Source of the DNA: Rhinopithecus roxellana
Lineage: Eukaryota; Chordata; Mammalia; Primates; Cercopithecidae
DNA: 64,000 nucleotides
NCBI RefSeq assembly: GCF_007565055.1
Contig: NC_044552.1
Span: forward strand, 149,625,859 to 149,689,858
Direction of reading: 5' to 3'
Shown here: piece after piece, positions 24,277 to 37,146 of the stretch
How positions within the stretch are numbered: the stretch's first letter is position 1
Layout of the letters: each line of letters starts with the position of its first letter
Notes under the pieces: model-generated
The model's database searches: none
Told to the model about the DNA's origin: nothing
Seen by the model: the letters and a program-made list of their open reading frames with translations, nothing else
Program-made: the position numbers and the translations under genes

Positions 24277-24739
24277 CTATGAACCAAAATGAAATGATAA
24301 GCATTTTTAATTCATCATGAACGCACAATGTTCCTTAGTTACATAGTGCAGCAAGCAGTCCGAAAGCCAAAATAAATCAATATAACACACATTGTACATT
24401 TGTCAAGAAATAGTTACAATGATTATATGCATGAGACAAAAGGAAATCATAACATACGTTTAAAATATTTTTGGCATTCTTCTCTTTATCCAAAAGTATA
24501 GTTAAAAGCTCTTTGGGTCTAGAAAGAATTCACTTTAAAAGAATCAGATTTTAGAAAAATACCCAAATGTACAAGAAGATATGCTTGTGTAGTTAAAATG
24601 GCTATTCACACAACATACAATGTTTTCACTCAGTTGAAAGACTCAATACAAAATGCAATATGTGAAATATAACTTTTGCCTGAAACTTTTCAGGAACACC
24701 CCTTTTGTAGTAATCTTGTTTAACAAGTAAAATTGAATG

Positions 24740-25044
24740 GGCCGGGCGTGGTGGCTCACACCTGTAATCCCAGCACTTTGGGAGACTGAGGCGGGTGGAT
24801 CACCTGAGGTCAGGTGTTCAAGACCAGCCTGGTCAACATGGTGAAACCCCATTTCTACTAATAATACAAAAAAAAATTAGCCAGGCATGGTGGCAGGTGT
24901 CTGTAGTCCCAGCTACAACTGAGGCTGAGGCAGGAGAATCGCTTGAGCCTGGGAGATGGAGGTTGCAACGAGCTGAGATCACATCATTGCACTCCAGCAG
25001 CCTGGGCAACAAGAGCAAAACTCCGTCTCAAAAAAAAAAAAAAA
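24740..25044 (+). mobile_element. Alu, full length
   Basis: A sense Alu from ggccgggcgtggtggctcac to a pure A tail at 25044. It lies in SMOC2 intron 6 about 460 bp upstream of exon 7 in the transcription direction. Confidence 0.96.
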
Positions 25045-25071
25045 GGAATATAGTGCAGGTCACTGTTAGTG

Positions 25072-25170
25072 CATGAGAGCACAGACCCTGAAGAAGACGT
25101 CTGGGTCTGAATGCCACTTGCCATTTACACCCAGATGGACTTGGGTCAATTGCCACAGGGCTCTCATCTG
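25072..25170 (+). mobile_element. MIR-like fragment
   Basis: Text such as gagagcacagaccctgaaga, gtctgggtctgaatgccact and cttgggtcaattgccacagg resembles a MIR core. The fragment is short and diverged. Confidence 0.4.
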
Positions 25171-25252
25171 CGGAAGGGCATTCAGAAGGCCCAGGACTAA
25201 TGGCAGCAGAGCCCACATTGTGTAGCACGCAGGGCCATGCAGCATTAGTTAC

Positions 25253-25253
<1 letters not shown>

Positions 25254-25289
<36 letters not shown>

Positions 25290-25290
25290 T
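25254..25290. repeat. (ATT)n microsatellite
   Basis: About 12 uninterrupted ATT triplets. Confidence 0.98.
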
Positions 25291-25799
25291 GCAAAGCATA
25301 ATGCAGTCCTACACTTCAATGTTTTGTTCATTTATACTGTGTATTCCTTACACTTTGCCTTTTAACCCTGGTCCCCTTTGACCTGGTAATTTTTTATACG
25401 GTAGTAAATACCTAAGACAATGTATTAAAGGTAAAAACAGGAAATCTATCCTTGTTATGACCACTTGTAAAGATGTGAAATGTAAACAGGTAAAATGGCC
25501 ATACATTTTATATTATCTAAACTGTAAAATTTCAACTTAGAAATGTGTATTTAACGAAACCCTCATGAGAATGCGACATGGCAATATCAGAAAACCCCTC
25601 GCTCCAAAGACATCAGGAAAAACAGTGGGTGCCCTCATAAGGCTGGACACGGCCACACGCAGTCCGTTTCTGCTTGGGAGTTTGTTCTCTTATCCCTGTC
25701 TAACGTCATGATGTTTAGATACACATTTACCCAGTGAAATTATTTCTACAGCCAAGCAATTCACATTCCCAGCATCTCACAGTTACTTCACGGGTGTGT

Positions 25800-26135
25800 G
25801 GTTAGGAAATGTTTACTATGCCATCCATTGTCATTTCGTCATTAAGTATATTCCTCGTGCTATGGGCTGGATGTGTGGGATGCCATCCATTGTCATTTCA
25901 TCATTAACTAGATTCCTTGTGCTGTACGCTGGATGTGTGGACTTGTCCATCCCACATAACTGCAGCTTTGCAGCCTGTGACCTCATCTCTCTATTTTCTC
26001 CATCTTCCCCTACCCTTGGTGACAACCTTTCGGCTTGCTGTTTCCTTCTTCTCACTGTTGGGGTTTTGTTTGTTTGTTTGTTTGTTAATAGATTCCACAT
26101 ATAAGTGAGATCATGTGGTCATTTCTGTGTCCGGC
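25800..26135 (-). mobile_element. Antisense L1-derived remnant with 62-bp duplication
   Basis: Text ttccacatataagtgagatc, atgtggtcatttctgtgtcc and gtttgtttgtttg is typical of antisense L1 sequence. At the left end a 62-bp unit starting atgccatccattgtcattt is duplicated at 25818 and 25880. Confidence 0.6.
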
Positions 26136-26253
26136 ATGTTACACTCCTTACTGAATGGAGCTCTAACAAGATGACTCGCCCCACTTCCCAGCTCCACGCC
26201 ATCCCTCGCGCTCCTCCCCAACCCAAACTGTGCGATCCCTGCCCCCGGCTCAC

Positions 26254-26304
26254 CTTCTTCATCTCCTTGAGGCTGAGTCTCCAACGCCGGAGCCGCGGCA
26301 TCAT
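26254..26304 (-). CDS. SMOC2: SMOC2 exon 6: acidic/Ala-rich linker exon
   Basis: This 51-bp exon encodes Asp (split) then DAAAPALETQPQGDEE plus one base, about residues 171-187. It is low-complexity and acidic, and part of the SMOC-specific linker between the two thyroglobulin domains. The acceptor on the minus strand is tccgttctgaattcag and the donor GAAG|GTGAGC. Phase is 1 at both ends, so the exon is symmetric and frame-neutral if skipped. The downstream sequence continues open on the genome (GEPGAG...), but the strong GTGAGC donor and the exact fit of the split Asp codon to exon 7 fix the end. Confidence 0.94.
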
Positions 26305-29300
26305 CTGAATTCAGAACGGAAAAGATTTGCAAGGAGACTACAATTATGAGAGTAAGTTAAGTAAGTGTGCATGCAGGTGGATGCTGAGGACTTGCACTCA
26401 GTCCCCACAGATCAACCATAACGCAACCCCACACAGACCCGACCGGATGCTGCCTGAGGCATCCACGCCCACTCTCCAGTCAGCTGCTATTTAAAATGCT
26501 CCAGGCTAGACACTGACCTAACTTCCAAGTGGAAAACATCCCATCAGTTCTAAACTCTCAGAGCCAATCACAGGCCATAGGGCAGATGAGGAAGGAATCA
26601 AAATAATTAGAGTAAAGAAAGTCTAGCCCTGGGAAAGAGAAGTCATAAATTTGGGCCACCGGAGGTTACAGAAGAGGGCTTAGCAGGGACTGGGGTGGGG
26701 TTGAGCAGAGCCATGTCCCCTTAACACGCCCTGTTTTCCCCAAGAGAAAGGCAAGGGTTGGAGAATTCTGGACGCCCTTCTACACCTCTGGCCCGCCCTC
26801 TCTCCACTGCTGCCCTGGAATAATCTAAGCGAGGATCTGAGGGGCGCATGGGGTGGAGGGGACAGGGCGAAAGTTATCAGAGAATGGAGGAAAGGGCGGG
26901 CTGGGGTGTCACAGGCCCCTGCACCACTCATGGACTCGCATTTTCCAAGTGGAGAATCTGTATTGAATTAATTGACACACACGTTGGGTTCCCTGGTAAA
27001 GTAAGAGGTTTTAAAAGGCTCAGAGACCTGGCAGGATGGCAGGCCCGTGAGCCAGGAGTCCTCCTCCAGACACTCAGGGCCCCACCCGGGAAGCAATCAC
27101 AGGGCACTGTGGTGCTCTCAGGATCATCCTTTTTATTTTTATTTTTTTTCACTGAAGCTTGCTTATATCGTTTTGTTAAATAGTAACTTTTGGACTGAAA
27201 TACAGGAAAAAGTGGCAAAGATGAGGTCCAGCCACAAGACTTATGTAGGTAACTAAGTCATGAACTTCCCAGTGGTCTAAAGAATAAAGTTTGTCATAAG
27301 ACTTTATTTTAGGGGGAAAATCAAAACAGATTTTCAAAAAATTTTAACATTGAGCAATCTCTCGAAAACAGTTTGCTAGCTATCAAAATACTGACAAAAA
27401 TGTAACATCAGTTATTTGAAATATCCAAGTCTAACATTGATAATAACAATAAACTAGGAATATTTTGTGGTTGAATATTTTACAATCTTCTTCCAAGAAA
27501 ATAAAACAAATGGGAAACATATTTTAAACACAAGAACATACAAAAAGTCTTAAAATAACATATTTGAAATTTTTTGGAATGAGGGACAATCAAATACATT
27601 ATTACTGTTGTGTGTTTTTGCTGAGGCCTCACCAAGTCACCACTCTGAGGCCACCAGCCCATTCCCCAGTCACTGGGGCTAGGCCAGTCTGAAAGCTCAG
27701 TCTGAATGGCAAGCAGGGAGGGCAGGTGTGGTCTGGGGACAGGGTGACTAACAGGCCCACTGTCCATTCCTCCTCTCAGCCCTGATTCTGGGCACCAGAG
27801 GCTGCCCTGTCCACGCTTCCCCCTCAGCACGGTCATCATAGGTCCTACTCCATGCCCCCGTCCCTCACAGACGGGGTGGCTCTGTCCCAACAGAACAAGG
27901 CCATTGGTGGCTGCTGAAGTCAGCCTTAAAGAAATAAAACAAAAATCTCGAAGAGCTGTGCAGTTTTTATTTTCCCTCTATCAGAGTCTGGGAAGTGTCT
28001 CGTCTTATTTGTGTCTGGAAACCAGCTCTGTTGCTTAATCCAGGTATCTCCTCTGCGTATTCTGGCCTAAAGTGGGGGGCGTGTTTTTTCCTTAACTCAC
28101 TTTCATGCCCATGTACTAATTCCTCTAGATTTTGTTTACAGTGGGTACAATAAATATCATAATAAATAGGATTAGGAAATGGCCTCTGAAAGAAGATGAT
28201 CCTTCCGTCTCCTCCTCCCTTTCCACATTTGATTAATTTTTCCAGTCATGAGATTGTCCCTTCCTTTCTCTACAAATATCGATATGCCCACCCCATTATC
28301 TTCTTGACTCAATTCACGCAGCTCACTATTGCTCTATGCAACTTTACCCCTTCCTTTCCAACCATAAACCCTCTCCCAACCCAGTGTCCCCATTATGCCT
28401 GTCATCATTTTTCGGCTGGAAAATGAGCTATCTTCCTTGACTGTGAGGTTTCTTCTGTCCCAGCTCACACCTGTTACATATTTCCCCTTCCAGGAAGCTG
28501 CTCCTGCCTCATTCTTGACAGGCACCCTCTGGACAGCCTGACATTTACTCTCATGCCAGCTTGTCCCTCCAACATGTCTGTGTCTTAGTAATACAGAACT
28601 CTTTTTGCAAAGGATCTTCTAGGGCAGGGACGGGCCTCAGCACAGTCTCCACACATGCGGAACGGACTGGTGGAATAAAACTCCCAATTTTTTTTTTTGT
28701 TGAGACAGAGTCTCACTCTGTCGCCCAGGCTAGAGTGCAGTGGCGCCATCTCGGCTCACTGCAACTTCCATCTCCTGGGCTCAAGCAATTCTCCTGCCTC
28801 TGCCTCCCGAGTACCTGGGATTACAGGCATGTGCCACCATGCCTGGCTAATTTTTGTATTTTTAGTAGAGATGGTGTGTCACCATGTTGGCCAGGCTGGT
28901 CTCGAACTCCTGACCTCAGGTGATCTGCCTGCCTTGGCCTGGTCTGTCTTTGTATTATTTGTGTTCATTACTGGTTCAGTACACTGTCATCTTGAAAACA
29001 ACCTCTGACTTTAAAGGCTGATGTAAAAGAAAAGCAGAAATGTGTCCTGGTACTGAAGGGTGCTGGCCGAGGCAAGGGCAGAGAAGAGGATGGAGACTTT
29101 CCCAGGGGAGTCATGGTGGGCACGTGACAGACCCCAAAACAGGACCCGCAGGCTGTGATATGATGCTTAAGTTTAAGGGTTTTGTTCGGCTCTTGTTTGC
29201 ACCAGTCTCAAAGGCAGTGATTGCTGTAGGTAGAAAAAATGGTTCCTCCTCCTTCTTGTAGGGAGGAGTTGAGGCTTCTTGATCAGGGTCCTCAATAACT

Positions 29301-29646
29301 GCAATGGTTTAGAATCCCACAGGGAGCCAAAACACTGAGCCTCAGCCCTCTCCACAGTCACAGACTGGGAGGCTCCAGGGGGTCCTAACAGTGTCTGCTG
29401 ATGGTCCTGAAACAAGCCACAGAGCACAGGCCCAACACCAGTGATCCCAGCAGAGCACAGACCCAACGGAGCTGGTGATCGTAAGAGTGAATGGCATTTG
29501 CTGAATGAATAAAGAAGCAAGAAACTGGCTCGGCTCTTATCATTGTCACTAGTGGATGTTTAAACTTTAACTTGAGAAGTTATTTCACAGGATAGGTTAA
29601 ATTAGATGTTGTATATTATCACACACATTTATTCTAAGATAGTTAC
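26305..29646 (-). other. SMOC2: SMOC2 intron 5 (3.3 kb)
   Basis: The recognised repeat is a truncated antisense Alu at 28688-28941. Bases 26305-28687 and 28942-29646 show no repeat or gene that I can name. A moderately GC-rich patch lies at about 26640-26930. Confidence 0.88.
28688..28941 (-). mobile_element. Alu, antisense, 5'-truncated
   Basis: The poly-T head is followed by gttgagacagagtctcactc. The element stops at gcctgccttggcct, so the first bases of the Alu (the cccaaagtgctgggattaca end in antisense) are missing. Confidence 0.95.
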
Positions 29647-29694
29647 CTGTTTTTCCTGTGCCTTCGCGTTGCGGTAACTTTTCATTGATGGAAC
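29647..29694 (-). CDS. SMOC2: SMOC2 exon 5: short linker exon
   Basis: This 48-bp exon was found by looking for the SMOC2 sequence that follows exon 4. It is too short for ordinary ORF calling. It encodes Gly (split codon) then SINEKLPQREGTGKT, about residues 155-170, plus one base of the next codon. The acceptor on the minus strand is atttcctcttttag and the donor ACAG|GTAACT (C at +5, somewhat weak). Both phases are 1, so the exon can be skipped without changing frame. It is hydrophilic and charged and has no cysteine, consistent with a flexible linker after the first thyroglobulin domain. The second residue after Gly is Ile here. I recall Val in human SMOC2, which would be a conservative lineage difference. 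Confidence 0.93.
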
Positions 29695-32600
29695 CTAAAA
29701 GAGGAAATTAAGGAGTGGAGTGAAATGAAATTATTTTGGACTCTTAAATGGTCATCACAAATTAAGTTACGCACACGTTTTTGCTCCATTTTGATTAATT
29801 TGCAGTGCTTTGGCATGTTCTACTTAAATTCTGTAAGCTGTCTAGTACCTGAGGGGACACTGTCACCTAAACTCGCAGACCCGGGACTCAGCAACAAAAG
29901 ATTAGTTTCTACTTCAGGTGCTAAGGGGTTGCACATGTATAGAAGACCTCAAAACCCAATATATTACAGTCTCTTCACCTGAAAAATGTCATCATAACCA
30001 TAACATACATACCCATGTTGGGGTACTGAAGTGAATTAGGTAAAAAAGGAAACGTTTTTAAAATCCTAAGACATTACACAACCAAAGATAACTAAAAACC
30101 CTGATTTCGGCTTGATTCTGATTTACAGAGGAGAATGGTGAGGAACTACCTTTTGCTAGACTATTGAAAATCTACTAAGTAATGTGCGACCAAGTTTGAA
30201 TGTTTATATGATGCTGAAAGGTGTATATTACAAATAGAAGTATAGTTCTTTCTCTTCCCACAGATTGACGCCGCTATACGGATCCACTTCCCCCTCATCA
30301 TTAGTATACCTACTCGAGAAATAAAAACAGTTCTTCTCAGAGTTTGCTGGCAGTTGAATATTCTGTTCAGAATTAAGTTGGAATTCCCATAGCCATAGAC
30401 ACGCCCAGTAAAACTCAGCAGAAACATTTTGGAACTTGAAATTATTTGTTTCTGTTTTCTTTTTTTCAATGTTGAATATGACAGAAATACAGACCAACAT
30501 TCACATTAAAAATATAGCTTATGACATTTTGAGGATGCTTATCTTATTTTTGGGAAATGCAATAGTAATGTGGCAGGAAATTTACAAGCAATTCATTGGA
30601 CGGCAGAGAAAACGGAGGAACTTGGAGGCACCATCCATCCTCCGGCACTCTTGGCGGATGCTTCTTTGGGGTCGCGTTGCCCAGACACCCCTGAACACAC
30701 GTCAGCGGTTCCCATGAAGGAACACAGTGCAGCCATCCCAAACCCTCCTCTGTGACAGGTACTCATCAGACAATGCTGACTTCAGGAAAGCTGAATGAGG
30801 ATTTACACGGGAATGTTCTCAGCGGTTTCCCTGCTGGCTGCATATCTAAAAATAACTAAATAATATGCATTTGGGAATTTGCTGTCCCCAGGGGATAAAA
30901 AGGAACACAATTCTCCTGGTTCATCTACCAAAGCCAGCCCTTCTCTCTTTCCCGGCTGTTACTGTTACCATTTGGTTACATATTACGTTGTTTCCAGGCC
31001 TTGCAACACAAGGTTTTTCTTGGTAAGAATTCCTCAGGATACAAAGCTAACCTCACTGTGTGGCCACCTCCTGAAGCTCTCAAAATCCTCCTTCCCTTGT
31101 TTCTGCCTTTTGGACCATCTCTTTACAAATCCAGATTTCTTAAAGAGCTTAAGCTTCTTAGTCATCAGTTTATTTTTATCATGTGTTCCCGAAAGAGGCA
31201 AAAAGTATTTTCTACTTTTGACGGGAAATGATCATATTTTGGTAATATTTCTGAATATTTCTGTGCAGTTTTTAATATCATAAGGAAAATGTAAATATGC
31301 TAATAATTATAATATCCTTCATGGAGAGTTTCTCAATTGAAATAAGAAAATATTTTGTACTATACAGACAGAACGGTACAGACTGCAGATTCAAAATTTC
31401 ATGAGGGCTGAGGTCAGAATCCAACATTTAAACATTCTCTACCCTCAGGCAGCCTCTGTCTCTGAGCCAACCAGGACTGTGGCTTTATCATCAGGCCCTT
31501 GCATTCAATCCGTGTTTACTTAAATCAATCCACACAAAAATAATTTGATCTTGTTCTTCATATGTAAGAGATAAATTTAAGACAGAACCAAGTGTTCCTG
31601 GATCACCTGCTCTGTGATTCATGACTCAAATATTTTACAAGACAGAAATTGGAGGAGATCCTGATAGTGCATTGACTTCACCTTTTAACTACCTTGGGAT
31701 GAAAAGATGACGCCCAACCTTGCTGCCCCTGCCTTCCTGCAGGATCCTGGCCTCCAGGATGGGAAAATAGCTCCACATATTTCCACAGGCCAGCAAAGCC
31801 ATGCAAACACACAAAGCCAGACCCCGAGGCTGTCACTGCATTTTTCCGGAGATAAGGATTTGCTGAACTTCCAAGTGTTTATAACAAGCAAGACTGCAGG
31901 CTGTACTTGCAGAAAGGGGGCCGAGAAAGAAGGGTGGACTGATACGCACATGTCTGCAGACAGTGCACACCTTTGTGAACCCTGGGCTGGACCTTAAGGA
32001 TCTGCTTGCTGTTCACAGACAGAAAGAGGTTGCTCAGTGATCCACCTCAGCCTCGGATTCCAAAGGACACATCTGAATTGCTCCCATTTGTGAGATCCCC
32101 ATCCCACCTGAATGCTGTTCTAAAGGGGTGGACTTTGTTGTAATGGGGATGTGAATTTCTGGTGGAAGAAACCACTAAGTACAACGTGAGGAAACATCTC
32201 TGCTTTAAGGGAGGAATAGTAGCTAGTAAGTCTTGTAGCTTAAGCACTTGGTTCAAATCCAGCTGCTCTCAGCCTCAACAACATGTTGCCAGAACAGCCC
32301 AGTGGAGGGAATGGTGTTTTGCTGATGGAGCCAGTGGTTTACACAAGCTCCTTCTGGACGCCCTTCACACGTGAGTGAGGACAGGGAGGTCTGTGGCACA
32401 GACGTGAGAGGGGTGAGGGGGCAGCTCCCTGCGGGGAGTCCTCCTTCAGAGCAGTTAAACAAGCCTACGGCTCACCCCTTCCGAGAACTTCGCAGCCCGG
32501 GGGCAGGTTTACAGCATCAGATGAGGGAGGTGAGAGAAAAAGAAAAGGGAACAGCAAGGACTGCATTCTCTGGTCCAGATGGCGTCTCTGTGCTACCCGG

Positions 32601-33239
32601 CTTTTCTCAAGGTTCCTGCCCTCCCATCCTCTCATCGGGACAACATGAGGGTGACAGGAAAGAGGGTGCCAATTTCTGAGGATGTGGTGCTGCAGGGAGA
32701 AGACAGGGCATGGGGGCAGAACAAACGTCCCTCCCTCCTAGCTCCGTGCCCCTGGCCAGGCACCTTCACCACGCGAAACCTCTGTTTCCTCATCTCTGGA
32801 GTGGGCAGTGTGGTGAAAACCCACCAAGCACAGCTGCATGGACCTAGGAGAGCGACCCACACATAGGAGTGCACGATGAACGTTCACCAAAGAGGTGCTG
32901 TGTGTGCCATCGGAAGCTGCCTCTCCACGTGCTCTGCTGGACAGGCAGCTGGGGGAAAGTCCCCTCCAGAAGAGCAATGCTCCCCATTCAGACCAAGCCA
33001 TGCACAACACAGCAGCCTCTAGGAGGGCACCAACTGGCCTGCAGCCCTCAGGCCCTCGACGCCATCACCTTACGTGCATTCATTCATTCCTGGGCTCAGC
33101 CCCTCATACACACCCGTCACGTGTCCACAGGCAAACAGTGGCAGGGACGCAGCACTACACACTTTAGTCCAATTTGGGGAGGTGGGCATTAAACAGAATT
33201 TACTCAAGCAGTGTCTGTTGCAACTGTGTACACAGCTGA

Positions 33240-33440
33240 TGTCTATATAGCTCTTACTGTGTGCCAATCCCTGCTATGTCCTTCACAGACTTGAAGTCAT
33301 TTAATATAGATGCCAGCCCTGCGAGGTGGGACTGCCATTGTGCCTGTTACACAGATGAGGAAAGTGAGACCAAAGGGCTAAGTAACTGGCCCAGGGCCAC
33401 TTAGGAAGCGGCAGAGCCAGGATCCAGGCCTGCTTTTGTA
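33240..33440 (+). mobile_element. MIR element
   Basis: Text cttactgtgtgccaatccct, gatgaggaaagtgagaccaa and cggcagagccaggatccagg follows the MIR consensus. Confidence 0.8.
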
Positions 33441-34437
33441 GCCATCAGGAGAGTTGACTTTGAGCAAACGCCTCTCTGAGAAAGAATGAAGGGGTGAGTA
33501 GGCACAGGCCAGAAAAGAAGGGAGAGTGGACCAGGAGGTCCAGGAGACCACGCACAGGCTGGCAGAGAGCAGCACACAGCCCGTCCACCACCACAGGGAC
33601 ATGCAGCTGCTCCAGACGCTGGAAGTGTCCCCTGCAAGCCCCACCTGTTAGGAGCGTTCTGTCCCCACTGGGCGCGCCCGCCTGGCAGGGCTCTCTCAGG
33701 CTGGAGCCTGTTGGAGATGGTATAGAGGGCCTGAGTCTGCTGTCCTGGGACCCGGACACCATGCACAGTGTGGCCTGTGAAGCTTGTAGGCTGTGGTTGG
33801 CATCAGATCCCTGATTTGATCTCAGGACCCTTCCCAGTTATGAACAGGCCAGGGGGTGGTGAGAAGGGTGGAACAGAGTGGTGTGTGAAACTGGTGCAGT
33901 GGGACAGAGCCGTCTGGGCACTGGCATGGAGATACCCTTGGAGTCGGAGTTCATGAAAGCCAGTCAGCCCCATGGGGATTCTCTGTCAGAGACAGCTCAG
34001 GCAGGTGCCTCTCTGGCTAGACAAGAAATGGTTTTCTACAAACAGTGACTTTCATGTTCATAAATAAGTTTTAAGTTTTTGAGCTAAAGATATATAAAAT
34101 CAAGGGAGGAAAGAGAGAAGCCATCTACATTTTTTGCAATCTCATGCTTCAGTCAGCGTGAAGAGCGAGAGGGGACATGCAGGTATTTTGTGTGACAGTC
34201 CAGGTCCCGTCAGTGTCAGGGAGCACCAGCCATGGTTACAGAGCACTGCCCAAAGCGAAGGGAGGAAGCAACTCAGTCCCCTGGCGGTTCTCCTGGGTTG
34301 GCTGCCAGCGTCCCTGCACCACCTGGGATGGAACAACAGAACACCTGACCCTGGGGCTCATCTTCGCTGCTGAGGACATGGTCAGCAGCCCTCTCCTCTA
34401 AAGGGCCTTTTATCTGCACCAAAACACCTGCTTCTGC

Positions 34438-34905
34438 AGGGGTCACCCCACTCCCCAGATTCCAGCAGGGCTCACCCCACTCCCCACATTTCAGCAGGGG
34501 TCACCCCATTCCCCCAGATTCCAGCAAGGCTCACCCCACTCCCCACATTCCAGTGGGGGTCACCCCACTCCCCAGATTCCAGCAGCGGTCCCCCAACTCC
34601 CCAGATTCCAGCAGGGGTCCCCCCACTCCCCAGATTCCAGCAGCGGTCCCCCCACTCCCCAGATTCCAGCAGTGGTCCCCCAACTCCCCAGATTCCAGCA
34701 GCGGTCCCCCCACTCCCCAGATTCCAGCAGCAGTCACCCTACTCCCCACATTCCAGCAGGGGTCACCCCACTCCCCACATTCCAGCAGGGGTCATCCCAC
34801 TCCCCACATTCCAGCGGGGTTCACTGCACTCCCCACATTCCAGCGGGGGTCACCCCACTCCCCCAGATTCCAGCAGGGGTCACCCCACTCCCCAGATTCC
34901 AGAGT
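34438..34905. repeat. 29-bp GC-rich minisatellite, about 16 units
   Basis: The unit resembles ggtcaccccactccccagat followed by tccagcag. Spacing between gattcc motifs (for example 34575, 34604, 34633, 34662) is 29 bp. Variants have acattcc for agattcc and ggtccccc for ggtcacc. Long ORFs across it on both strands arise from the repeat itself. Confidence 0.95.
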
Positions 34906-35253
34906 GAGGAAGTGCCTCTGGGCTTCCCTGCCATGTCACACAGGTGGGCTGGGGAGGGCTGTCCCCAGATGCCCCTCTGAGGGCAGGGAAGGTGAACTCC
35001 AGGCCAGGCCCTTTCCCCTTCATGCTGACAGAACCGCATCCATCCACCCTGTGGGCTCCAGCCACCTGAGACTCCTCTGCACTCCTTAGATTGCAACAGA
35101 CTGGCCATGGCAGGGAGGGCGTCCTCCCAGAGGACCCAGGGCACATGGCTCTCGGCCCCAGGGCAGCTGTACTGTGTTCTTAAGGGCTCTAGGCCTGTGA
35201 GAAGCCAACCAGCCACTTAGCCTCCTGGGATGAGTCCTAGCGAAGAACAGAAC

Positions 35254-35411
35254 GTGCTTCTCACAGCCTGCAGAGTGCTGTATTAGGATGGACACTGCTC
35301 TCCCTAAATAGGACCAGCTTTCAGTTAAGCAAGTGCTTCTCACAGCTTGCAGAGTGCTGTATTAGGATGGATACTGCTCTCCCTAGAAAGGACCGGCTTT
35401 CAGCTAAGAAA
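35254..35411. repeat. 79-bp tandem duplication
   Basis: Two copies starting gtgcttctcacagc lie at 35254-35332 and 35333-35411, with several substitutions between them. Confidence 0.94.
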
Positions 35412-37146
35412 TAGACAAGGCCTGTGGACCAGTCGGGGTCTCCTTGGCATGAGCCAGAATCCCAGCACTGGCCGGCCGAGTGAGGTGACCACGGCCTCAT
35501 CTTCCCTGCACCCTGAGAGCTGCCGCCATCATGTTCACTCTTGTCCTGACACTGGCAGGAGCCCTGACCCTGCCAGGGTTTATACCCCAGGATTCAGACA
35601 CACACAGCACCTGTCCTCTGCAGTCCTGCTGCCAGAACTCAGGGAATGCCTCTGCTCTATCTGACTTCACCGGGTCCTATCCCTAAGCCTCACCGTGGCC
35701 ACAGACTGGGGCCAAGCAGGACTTGCATGCACTCCTTGGGGGCATTCTGGAGCGGGGACGGCACGACCCAGGTCCACAGTACCACGGGGGACAGCGCAGC
35801 CCAGGTCCACACTGCCCTTAGCTCCTCCCACCTCATCTCCCCTCTCTCCACACTGAGCCCAGGGGGAGGCTTAGTGGAGAAGCAATTTGCACAGGGGGAA
35901 TATCACCTATTTTCCATTTTCCTGAGTGTCCGTGGTCAAATAATCCTCAAGACAACATGACTGGAAGCAATAGGACCTCCTTCCTGCCTCATCCCAGGGA
36001 GGCCCCGGGTCACCTTGAGGCTGAGCTTCACCCCCTGGCCCATGTGGGACATTCAGAGTCACAGACACCATGCCCTGGGACCCACCCACCTCCTCACCCG
36101 CCAGCTCCCATCAGCCTCTGAAGGCGCTGCTCCCGAGTACTCTTTCTCTGTCTCAGCCTTGAGCTGCATGACCAGGCCAGAACCCCAAGCGGTCAAGACA
36201 TCCCTCACCCAGGGTCAGGAGGGGCGTTGGCAGCCACAGACTCCCCCACTGGCCCTGTGACCATCCTAGGATCCCGTGATGAGACGGTCATGGATGGCTG
36301 CCCTGTGGGCCTGTGTTCCTCTGGAGGGAGGCCCCTCACCTCAACTCAGGACTTGGAGTGTGGGGCCAGCCACGAGCACCAGCACTGCCTGGAAACTCGG
36401 CAGAAAGCAAACTTTGGCCACACGGCAGACCTGCCAGGCCAGAAACTCCAGGAGCCAGCCGGGCCTGGGCTCATCAGGCCTTCTGAGTGAGGCTGGCACA
36501 TGTGAAAAATTCGAGCCAGAATCCAGACGGGACGGCCGGGCCCCTGTGCCTGTGAAGCTGTGTCACTGCTGCATAATTATTCCTCATGTGTCCCCAGGAT
36601 CATTGTCACTGTTCCTGTGTCTCCCTTCCGTCCCCCCGGCGGCACCGCCTCCCTCCTGCCACCCTCACTTCCAGCTCAACCTCAGTTTTGCCACGTCGGT
36701 GTTTCTGTGGGTGAAGAAACCACACGGAATCCATTTGATTTTGCTCAGCGAACCTTTATGTTATTCACGGACCTGGAGGAGAGTTTCGCTGGACTTTGTG
36801 GCACAGGCTTTTACACTTTGCGGGTCTTTTTCTATCCTAGTGATTCTGCCTTTAAACAGTTGGAACTCCTGATTTGAGGTGCATCTGATAAAAGGAATGT
36901 TCTGAATTTACTGATGTCTGAGTTAAGAACCTGATTCAAAGGCAGGAGAAAAATGCCTGAGTACAGCTGTATCACTCTTGCTAAAGGGCCACACGACATT
37001 TTAACAGCTTCATAAATCTTTTCAACATTTAACTGTTGTGGCTGCATATAGTGAAAAAAGGTGCTGGAAAATAATTAGCATTTGTCCAAAAATAATTAGA
37101 AGAAAAAATAATATACTTGTTTTTATATACATAAAATATCTCTGGA

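Larger units (their letters stand above)
24277..26253 (-). other. SMOC2: SMOC2 intron 6 (2.0 kb)
   Basis: The intron holds one plus-strand Alu (24740-25044), a MIR-like fragment, an ATT microsatellite (25254-25290) and an antisense L1 remnant (about 25800-26135). The stretch 24277-24739 is AT-rich with nothing assignable, as is 25291-25800. Confidence 0.9.

Noticed and set aside
26111..26253. Continuation of the SMOC2 exon 6 reading frame into EPGAGIAQFGLG
   Set aside because: This is intron 6. The GTGAGC donor at 26248-26253 ends the exon, and the next codon is completed in exon 7.
34531..35089. Pro-rich repeat protein of up to 178 codons, and a Gly-rich one on the other strand
   Set aside because: They are products of the 29-bp minisatellite. 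Unit-length variants break the frames and no gene context exists.
36276..36872. 198-codon plus-strand ORF starting MMRRSWMAALWACV
   Set aside because: Composition is unremarkable, no family is recognised, and overlapping frames are also open. It is probably chance.
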